Shown in pieces: positions 23,359-29,036 of a stretch of 29,036 nucleotides of DNA (position 1 is the first letter of the stretch; every line of letters starts with the position of its first letter). Source of the stretch: Holophagales bacterium (GTDB lineage Bacteria > Acidobacteriota > Thermoanaerobaculia > UBA5066); contig JADJZB010000014.1 in the NCBI GenBank assembly GCA_016719485.1, positions 1 to 29,036 on the forward strand. Reading direction: 5' to 3'. The position numbers and the translations under genes were made by a program. The notes under the pieces were generated by a model. The model saw only the letters and a list, made by a program, of their open reading frames with translations. It searched no databases and had not been told where the DNA came from.

Positions 23359-23384
23359 TATGTGTCAACAGGTGTGTACACATA
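23359..23384. promoter_or_regulatory. Inverted-repeat operator of the PIN/antitoxin pair, unit 2
   Basis: The same site as at 13799-13824: arms TATGTGT and ACACATA with the TGTGTACACA palindrome at 23373-23382, between the recombinase stop and antitoxin start. Confidence 0.6.
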
Positions 23385-23404
23385 CGTGCCTCACGGAGGC
23401 AGGC

Positions 23405-24439
23405 TCACTCTGCGCTGCCTCCGCCGCTCCCAGCCCCACCCGGCAGGAGCCGGGCCGCCGGGTGCGTCGCCGTGTGGATCTCCTTGAGCTTCGTGATCGC
23501 CACGTGCGTGTAGATCTCGGTGGTCGTCAGCTTCACGTGCCCGAGGATGGCCTGGATCATCCGGACGTCCGCCCCGTTCTCGAGCATCAGCGTCGCCATG
23601 GCATGCCGGAAGAGGTGGCACGAGCCGGTCCGTGCGACGCCGGACGCCTTCACATATCGGCTGACGTAGAGGCTGAGCGTCTTCGGAGCGATCGGCTCCC
23701 CCTCGGCCGCGAGGAAGAGGAAGCCATGGTCCGGCTCGACGACGAAGTCGGGCCGGGCCTCGCGGACGTACTTCGCGATCCACGCCCCCGCCCTCTCCCC
23801 CACCGGGACGACCCGGTCCCGCCGCCCCTTGCCCTGCCTCACCGTGATCGTCCCGCGCTCCGTGTCGACGTCGTGGACCTTCAGCCCCGACAGCTCCGTG
23901 CGCCGGATCCCCGTCGAGTAGAAGGTCTCGAGAATCGCTCGGTCTCTGAGGCCCTGGGGCTTCCGGATGTCGGGTTGCGCCAGGATCGCCTCGGCTTCCG
24001 TAGCCGTAAGGACGTGCTTCGGCAGTCGCTTCTCCACCTTCGGCAGCTCGAGCTCGGAGGCGGGATTCGAGAGGAGGTGGTTCTCGCGAGCGAGCCACTT
24101 GAAGTACTGCTTGATGAAGCTCAGACGGTGGTGCTGCGTCGAGAGGGTCAGCGGGCTCCCGTCGGGCTTCTCCGTGTAGAAGAGCGTCCGCTGGTAGCGC
24201 TCGAGCATCGGCTTGGTGACGTCGCGGGGTTTCATCACGTCGCGCTCCTGGCACCAGACGACGAAGTCCGAGACGGACCACTCGGCCGACAGGACCGTCC
24301 TGGGCGAGTAGCCCCTGACCTTCATGTGCTCGAGATGGGCCTTCAGAAGGATGACGAAGCCGCGAGGGTCGGTGGTGTCGCGGAAGGCGAAGACCCGCTT
24401 CCTTCGGGCCGCCGCGCGCCGTCGGGCTGGGCTCGTCAC
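23405..24439 (-). CDS. Tyrosine recombinase (XerC/D-like integrase), unit 2
   Basis: 344 aa from GTG 24439, with a GGGGAGAG ribosome-binding site a few nt upstream. The catalytic set is the same as in unit 1: R179 in STGIRRTEL, K204 in VRQGKGRRDR, H275/R278 in CHLFRHAM, H301 in ILGHVKL and Y310 in TTEIYTHV. Only a handful of residues differ (e.g. FVILLKA for FVVLLKA, KYVREA for KYIREA, AAEGEP for AGEGEP), while many third positions differ. This shows both copies have been under purifying selection since they separated. It lies 31 nt after the primase. Having two functional recombinases in one array means either could act on the shared sites. Confidence 0.92.
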   Translation of the reverse strand: MTSPARRRAAARRKRVFAFRDTTDPRGFVILLKAHLEHMKVRGYSPRTVLSAEWSVSDFVVWCQERDVMKPRDVTKPMLERYQRTLFYTEKPDGSPLTLSTQHHRLSFIKQYFKWLARENHLLSNPASELELPKVEKRLPKHVLTATEAEAILAQPDIRKPQGLRDRAILETFYSTGIRRTELSGLKVHDVDTERGTITVRQGKGRRDRVVPVGERAGAWIAKYVREARPDFVVEPDHGFLFLAAEGEPIAPKTLSLYVSRYVKASGVARTGSCHLFRHAMATLMLENGADVRMIQAILGHVKLTTTEIYTHVAITKLKEIHTATHPAARLLPGGAGSGGGSAE

Positions 24440-24470
24440 GGCCGCTCTCCCCTGCCCACTGCGGGTCGGC

Positions 24471-27400
24471 TCACAGCCGGCCCGCTGCGCGGCGGAGGAC
24501 GCGCTTCGGCTCAGGCAGCGGGTACGACGGGATTCCGAGCGTGGCTCCGAGGAGCGAGGTTTCGGCCTCTTCGTGCGAGAAACCGTTCAAGTGCGTATGG
24601 GGAGCGAGGTCCGGCTCGTCTTCCTCACCCCGACCGGCCCCCGACCCCCCCCCGACCGAGGGCCGACCGGGGGCCGACCGCTCGGCCGAAAACCCCGACC
24701 GCTCTCCGTCGTACTCGGCAAGGCCCGTGACATCGAGGAGGCCGGGGAGGAAGCGCGAGCCGTCCTTGCCCTCGCCCCTGTAGAGCAGTTCGTAGACGAA
24801 GCTCTGGCCCCGGCCTCCGCGGTGCAGGAGCAGGTACTCCAGCTCGGCCAGGCGCGCCATGTGGACCTTCAGCTGCGTGTCGCCCCAGCCGGTCGCCGCC
24901 CTCACGTCTCGCCGGCTGAAGCGCAGGTCCTCCCTCGCGACGCCGTGCTTCTCGCAGAGGGACGTGACTAGGTCGTCGAGGTGCACGAGGAGCCGCCGCG
25001 TCTGCGGCGGCAGCTCGTCGAGGCTCCGGCCGAGGACCTCCGAGGCAAGACGGTTGGCGAGGGCGACGTCGGAGACAGTCGCTTCGACGTACTCGACGAC
25101 CTCGCCGTCGACCGTCAGGCTCTTCACCTCCCGCTGGTACTGGAAGAGGAGGGCGATGGCCTCGATGAGCTTGAGGTATTTGACGTGGTCGCGCCGCATG
25201 CGCGTCTTCTCGTCGAGGAAGGTCAGGCGCGAGGCGAAGGGGTTGTGGACGAGGAGCGGGCGCAGGAGCCGCTGGGCGTTGCGGTGGACCTTCAGCGCCT
25301 TAGGCTTCCGGCGTGAGGCGAGGATACCGTCGAGCGTCGAGGCCCGCCGCTGCAGCTCGTGGATGCGCCTCGTCTGCTCCCGGCTCTCGTCGACGGTCAG
25401 GACGAGGCAGCGGTTGAGGAGCTCCTCGTCGATCTCGATGGCCGTCGTCGTCAGGAAGATCATCACCGGCCCTTCGACGCGGTACTCCTGCGTGACGAGG
25501 CGTCCCGTCTGCGGGTCCTTGCCGGTGGAGGCGATGGAGAGCTCGCCCTCCGACTGGAGGAGCTTCAAGGCGTAGCCCGCCTTCTCCGCGCCTTCCTCCT
25601 CGGCGATGGCCAGGATCTTGTGCCGCAGGCTCTTGCCCTCGCCGAAGTAGAAGAGCGACTGGCCCGTGAGGGCCGAGTATTTCTCGCGCTCCTCCTCCGG
25701 GACGAAGCCGAGGACGGCCTCCATGAGGGCTGACTTGCCGGCGGCCGAGCTGGACTGGACGATGACGGCCAGCGGCTTGTCGAGCTTTCTCGAGACGGCC
25801 GCAAGGTACGCCGTGAGCTTGTTCGTGTCCTCCCCGACGAGACCGCCAGTCTCGAAGTCATCGAGGATGCGGGCGAGGAGATTGGGGTCGCGGAGGAAGC
25901 CGAGGGCTTCGGCCGTTTCATCTTCGGAGAGGAGGACGGCCTTCTCCTTCGGCTCGAGCGTCTTGCGGATGCTCTCCTGCTGAAGCTCCTCGGCACGGCG
26001 CAGGAGCTGGCCGAGGTCGCGCTTGATCGTCTCTTCGATCAGGCCCAGCTCGTGCGCGGCCTGCTTCTCGAAGGCGGCGCGCTGGCGGGCCGAGTAGAGG
26101 TCGAGGGTGTCGACGAAGAAGCCGGAGAGCGGTGACGGGGGCGCGAAGAGGGCCTCGGCCTCGGGGCCTTCGCGGGTGACGAGGACGTTGAGCTTCAGGA
26201 CGCCCCAGGCGAGGTTCTTCTTCAGGCCGCGGAGGCGGTAGCGGCGATCGCCGAGAGGGACGACGACTTCGTCGAGGTTCGGGGTCGTCTGCGAGGCATC
26301 GCCCTGGAGCTTCTTTTCTTTAGCTGCTAAAGGGGCCGGCTGCTCGTACGTGCTTACGACAGGGACGGGCGAGGCGGGCGAGACAGGGAGCGGAGCGGCC
26401 GGAGACGGCGCAGCCGCCTCGGCTGGCGCGGGCGCCGCGGCAGCGGCGCACTGCGCCTTAGCCGTCGTGGCGGTTGTCGTCGTGACGCTCTCCGGCTGCT
26501 TCCCGTTCCCCATCCAGACGGCCGTTCGCAGGAGAAGCCCGAGGGCCTTTCCCGCCGGCTGGACCTTCAGGGCGTACTCGTTGGCGTCCATCCCCTTCGG
26601 AAACTGGACGCGCGAGCAGCCGATACCTTCGGCCGTGAGCTTCTTCGCGAGGCTCTCCGCGGCCTTGTCGCCGGCCTCGTCGTGGTCGTAGGCGATGAGG
26701 ACGTGCTCAGTGCCGTACGTCTTGAAGGCCGCGAGGTGGTCGTGGGTGAAGCCCTCGACGCCGTACGCGGCCGTGACGTTGCGGAAGCCGGCGCACCAGA
26801 AGGTGAGGGCGTCGATCAGCGCCTCGCAGAGGATGACTTCCTTCGAGGAGACGAGGGCTTCGACGTTGAAGACACCGCGGTGAGGGCCCGGGAGGTAGAG
26901 GTGCAGCGGCGTGCCGGCCCGGAGCTGATGCGTCGGCGTGATCTTCCGGCCGTAGGCGCCGAGGACCTCGCCCCCTTCGCCCAGGATCGGGATGACGAGC
27001 GATCCAGAAAGGTGTTCGTGGCCCGTCTCACGGAGGATGCCCAGCTTCTGGAGGCGCCCTCGGATCTCGGCTCCGGCTTTGCGGTTCATGGCGGGGAGCC
27101 GGTAGCCGAGCGTGCGATTCGCATAACCGAGCCGGAAGCGGTCGATGACCTCGGGATGGACGAGGCCCCGCTTCTCGAGATACCCGAGGGCCTCGGGGCT
27201 CTCCTTCAGCGTCTGGTGGTAGTAGCCGATCACCTGGCCGAGGAGCTCGCGGTCGTCGGCGTCGAGGTCGACGGGAGGCGCGAGCTTCGGGACGCTCGAG
27301 CGCTGCGGCGGGCCGTCGAGGGAGGGCGTCGTCGGGAAGTGCTCGGCCCGCAGGATCTCGACGGCATGGCGGAAGCTCACCCCTTCGGCCTTCATCACCC

Positions 27401-27620
27401 AGTCGATCGGCGAGCCGCCCGTCTGGCATTCGCCGAGGCAGTGCCAGAGGTTCTTGCCGGGAGTCACGACGAGGGAGGGCTCCCGGTCGTCGTGGAAGGG
27501 ACAGCGTCCGATCAGGTCCGCACCGTGCCTCTTCAGCTCGACGCCCCGACCTTCCGCGAGTCGCTCGAGAGGGACCTCCTCACGGATGCGCCGGAGCAGC
27601 TCGTCGGGGATTCGCGCCAT
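24471..27620 (-). CDS. CHC2-TOPRIM primase / AAA-type ATPase, unit 2 (intact)
   Basis: 1049 aa from ATG 27620, with a GGAGGTGA ribosome-binding site six nt upstream. Domains in order: CHC2 zinc finger with C40, H43, C61 and C65 (CPFH / HCLGEC); primase core and TOPRIM domain (residues about 205-330) with E266 in CEALIDALTFW and D312/D314 in IAYDHDEAGD; an Ala/Pro/Thr-rich linker (about 380-435); a middle domain; and an ATPase with Walker A SSSAAGKSALM (about 623-633), ILAIAEEEGAEK as Walker B and VMIFLTTTAIEID as sensor region. A C-terminal winged helix near 900-960 (FSRRDVRAATGWGDTQLK) and a Gly/Arg-rich tail follow. Combining primase and helicase in one chain is typical of satellites and plasmids that replicate independently of host loading factors (P4 alpha is the model). 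It heads the leftward operon with the recombinase. Confidence 0.9.
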   Translation of the reverse strand: MARIPDELLRRIREEVPLERLAEGRGVELKRHGADLIGRCPFHDDREPSLVVTPGKNLWHCLGECQTGGSPIDWVMKAEGVSFRHAVEILRAEHFPTTPSLDGPPQRSSVPKLAPPVDLDADDRELLGQVIGYYHQTLKESPEALGYLEKRGLVHPEVIDRFRLGYANRTLGYRLPAMNRKAGAEIRGRLQKLGILRETGHEHLSGSLVIPILGEGGEVLGAYGRKITPTHQLRAGTPLHLYLPGPHRGVFNVEALVSSKEVILCEALIDALTFWCAGFRNVTAAYGVEGFTHDHLAAFKTYGTEHVLIAYDHDEAGDKAAESLAKKLTAEGIGCSRVQFPKGMDANEYALKVQPAGKALGLLLRTAVWMGNGKQPESVTTTTATTAKAQCAAAAAPAPAEAAAPSPAAPLPVSPASPVPVVSTYEQPAPLAAKEKKLQGDASQTTPNLDEVVVPLGDRRYRLRGLKKNLAWGVLKLNVLVTREGPEAEALFAPPSPLSGFFVDTLDLYSARQRAAFEKQAAHELGLIEETIKRDLGQLLRRAEELQQESIRKTLEPKEKAVLLSEDETAEALGFLRDPNLLARILDDFETGGLVGEDTNKLTAYLAAVSRKLDKPLAVIVQSSSAAGKSALMEAVLGFVPEEEREKYSALTGQSLFYFGEGKSLRHKILAIAEEEGAEKAGYALKLLQSEGELSIASTGKDPQTGRLVTQEYRVEGPVMIFLTTTAIEIDEELLNRCLVLTVDESREQTRRIHELQRRASTLDGILASRRKPKALKVHRNAQRLLRPLLVHNPFASRLTFLDEKTRMRRDHVKYLKLIEAIALLFQYQREVKSLTVDGEVVEYVEATVSDVALANRLASEVLGRSLDELPPQTRRLLVHLDDLVTSLCEKHGVAREDLRFSRRDVRAATGWGDTQLKVHMARLAELEYLLLHRGGRGQSFVYELLYRGEGKDGSRFLPGLLDVTGLAEYDGERSGFSAERSAPGRPSVGGGSGAGRGEEDEPDLAPHTHLNGFSHEEAETSLLGATLGIPSYPLPEPKRVLRRAAGRL
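24631..24700. repeat. 11-bp-phased CGACC repeats in primase 3' end, unit 2
   Basis: CGACC at 24631, 24642, 24653, 24664 and 24675, then 24696: the same 11-11-11-11-21 spacing as unit 1, although bases between the repeats differ in places. Confidence 0.6.
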
Positions 27621-27690
27621 CGGTCACCTCCGCCGCGTCGAAACGCCGTTTTCGCGAGGGGCTGTCAAGAGGGAAAAGCAGGCTCGCGAA

Positions 27691-27731
27691 GCATACTTTA
27701 CGCGTATACGCACGGTAAGCGTATAGTATGC
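27691..27731. promoter_or_regulatory. Divergent promoter/operator between primase and XRE genes, unit 2
   Basis: The same inverted repeat (GCATACT 27691-27697, AGTATGC 27725-27731) around GCGTATACGC (27702-27711), with the TATAGT -10-like box. Sequence is identical to unit 1, so one regulator could control both units. Confidence 0.65.
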
Positions 27732-28155
27732 CTCTGTCAATGGACATCCACAGGCTCATCCGAGACCCGACCCTAGACTCGCTGCTGATGGCCGCGTTCT
27801 CTCAGACTCTCAAGCGGCTCCGGCAGAGAGGCGCCTCTCGCAGCAGGAGCTGGCCGACCTGATCGGGGTCCACGTCCGCCAGGTCTCCAAGTACGAGATG
27901 GGGACCTCCCTGCCCACACTCGAGCGCATCCGCCGCATGGCCGAGGTGCTCCAGGTTTCCGCCGACGAGCTGGTCTTCGGCGTGACGAAGCGCAAGGCAG
28001 GAGAGAGCCCCGCGATCCGCTATCCCGTCCTCGCCGAGCGGCTCCGGAAGCTCGATGCCGTGGTGACGCGTGACGACCTGAAGTCGATCGTCGATTTCCT
28101 CGACGCGTTCATCGCCAAGAAGCAGATCGACCAGATCGCCAACGGCAGAGGCTGA
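27728..28155 (+). CDS. XRE-family regulator, unit 2 (frameshift near 27826)
   Basis: Same protein as at 18110-18536. Here a G is missing near 27826 (CAGAGAGG where unit 1 has CAGGAGAGG), within the first helix of the HTH domain. From ATG 27898 (MGTSLPTLERIRRMAEVLQV) the rest of the frame is intact to the TGA at 28153-28155. It includes the C-terminal helices RLRKLDAVVTRDDLKSIVDF that are out of frame in unit 1. Each copy is broken at a different point and each supplies the part the other lacks, which points to sequencing error or very recent lesions. The stop overlaps the nuclease ATG (TGATG). Confidence 0.7.
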
Positions 28156-29036
28156 TGAGCGTCCCCGGCTTTCAGGACCTGATGCTCCCGATCCTGCAGC
28201 TGGCTGCCGACGGCAAGGAGCACACGCTGGCCGAGGCCCGCCCACTGCTGGCCGCACGGCTGGGGCTCTCCGAGGAGGACACCGCCCAGCTGCTGCCGAG
28301 CGGCCGGCAGACGGTGTTCGCGAATCGGACCGCCTGGGCCAGGTCTACCTGCAGCGGGCTGGGCTCTTCTCCCTCTTCCCGGCGCGGACACTTCCAGATC
28401 ACGCCCCGCGGCCTGGCCCTCCTTGCCGAGAAGCTCCCCCGGGTCGACATCCGGGTGCTCGACCGGTTTCCCGAGTTCGTGGAGTTTCGGACGAAGAAGG
28501 ACTCCGAGGACTCGAGCACCGGAGAGGAGCACACGGAGAGCTCCGCAACGCCCGAGGAGACGCTGGAGTCGGCCAGTCTGCGCATCCGAAAGGCCCTGGC
28601 CACCGAGGTTCTCGATCGGGTGAAGAGGAGCTCGCCCACGTTCTTCGAGGAGCTGGTGGTGGCTCTGCTTCTGAAGATGGGCTACGGCGAAGGCCCTCGG
28701 CCGCTCCGGCGACGAAGGGCTCGACGGGGTGATCCACGAGGACCGGCTCGGTCTGGACGTGATCTACCTGCAGGCCAAGCGCTGGGAGGGGACGGTCGGG
28801 CGGCCCGAGATCCAGAAGTTCGTGGGAGCGCTGCACGGCCGAAGGGGCCCGCAAGGGCGTCTTCCCTCACGACGAGCGCCTTCTCCGACGAGGCCCGCCA
28901 GTACGCCGCCGGGATCGACTCGAAGGTCGCGCTGATCGACGGTGCCCAGCTGGCCGAGCTGATGATCGACTTCGATCTCGGCGTCTCCCAGCCACGACCT
29001 ACATCGTCAAGCGCATCGATTCCGACTTCTTCGGCG
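28155..29036 (+). pseudogene. mrr: Mrr-type restriction endonuclease, unit 2 (damaged, cut by window end)
   Basis: Counterpart of 18536-19444 from ATG 28155. Relative to the intact copy it has -1 near 28341, +1 near 28371, and a 20-nt deletion at about 28688 between GGC repeats. That deletion removes the loop just before the catalytic GDEGLDG. It also has +1 near 28846, +1 near 28865 and -1 near 28986. The single-base changes all fall in homopolymers and could be sequencing errors; the 20-nt deletion is harder to explain that way. Catalytic motifs FFEELVVALLLKMGYG and LQAKRW are still readable in shifted frames. The last codons lie beyond the window. If real, unit 2 has lost its nuclease while unit 1 keeps one. 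Confidence 0.75.

Larger units (their letters stand above)
19473..29036. mobile_element. Tandem module, unit 2 (truncated by window end)
   Basis: Second head-to-tail copy of the module with the same order as unit 1 but an unrelated toxin/immunity pair at 21058-22152. It begins 29 bp after the Mrr stop of unit 1 and runs off the window inside its own Mrr gene. Identity to unit 1 is patchy: near-perfect over the PIN/antitoxin genes, a ~230-bp primase block, the divergent promoter, XRE and most of Mrr, but clearly diverged over the recombinase, the rest of the primase and the inverted arms. Confidence 0.7.

Noticed and set aside
23015..24730. 571-residue plus-strand open frame, and a similar 452-residue one at 14992-16350
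   Set aside because: They are antisense to the recombinase, antitoxin and primase genes, which have complete motifs on the minus strand. The plus frames show Arg/Asp/Leu-rich shadow composition typical of high-GC DNA.

Overview
The window is high-GC bacterial DNA (roughly two-thirds G+C by eye) from a Gram-negative-type or deep-branching lineage. Supporting hints are an RND/MMPL-type exporter fragment, RHS-type toxin tips, DUF433/DUF2283/Phd-like small genes and GTG/ATG starts. An Acidobacteriota- or Myxococcota-like host is only a guess. Many genes carry single-base indels, mostly in homopolymers, so the sequence is either error-prone or decaying. I describe those genes as frameshifted, not as securely dead.

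Layout, left part (1-9.7 kb): a remnant of an RND-superfamily exporter runs into a PLD-nuclease/SF2-helicase/DUF3427 gene. Next comes an AAA_14/DUF4143 ATPase. A minus-strand string of very small genes follows (5.1-8.65 kb), several overlapping by ATGA or GTGA. It includes DUF433, DUF2283, Phd/YefM-like and addiction-module-like proteins. A C-protein-like XRE regulator with four 15-bp iterons in front of it and a small CxxC protein close this part.

Right part (9.8-29.0 kb): two tandem, diverged copies of one ~9.6-kb module; the second is cut by the window end. Each copy has, in order: (i) a ~1.55-kb non-coding locus full of hairpins, bounded by inverted ~330-bp arms; (ii) a minus-strand orphan RHS-type toxin tip with its immunity gene; (iii) a Phd-type antitoxin and PIN toxin pair; (iv) a tyrosine recombinase; (v) a ~1050-aa CHC2-TOPRIM-ATPase primase/helicase with 11-bp-phased repeats in its 3' end; (vi) a divergent XRE regulator overlapping an Mrr-type restriction endonuclease. 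The toxin and immunity genes are unrelated between the copies, and similarity resumes exactly at a shared DPWGL anchor.

Working model (inference): each unit is an integrative, self-priming element, comparable in logic to P4-like satellites. It carries defence or addiction cargo (Mrr, PIN/Phd) and one exchangeable toxin-immunity tip. The units have stacked in tandem. The folded locus is the least explained part and could be a replication origin, a folded recombination site or a large structured RNA. In the arms, stem sequences differ while pairing is kept, which argues that the fold itself matters.
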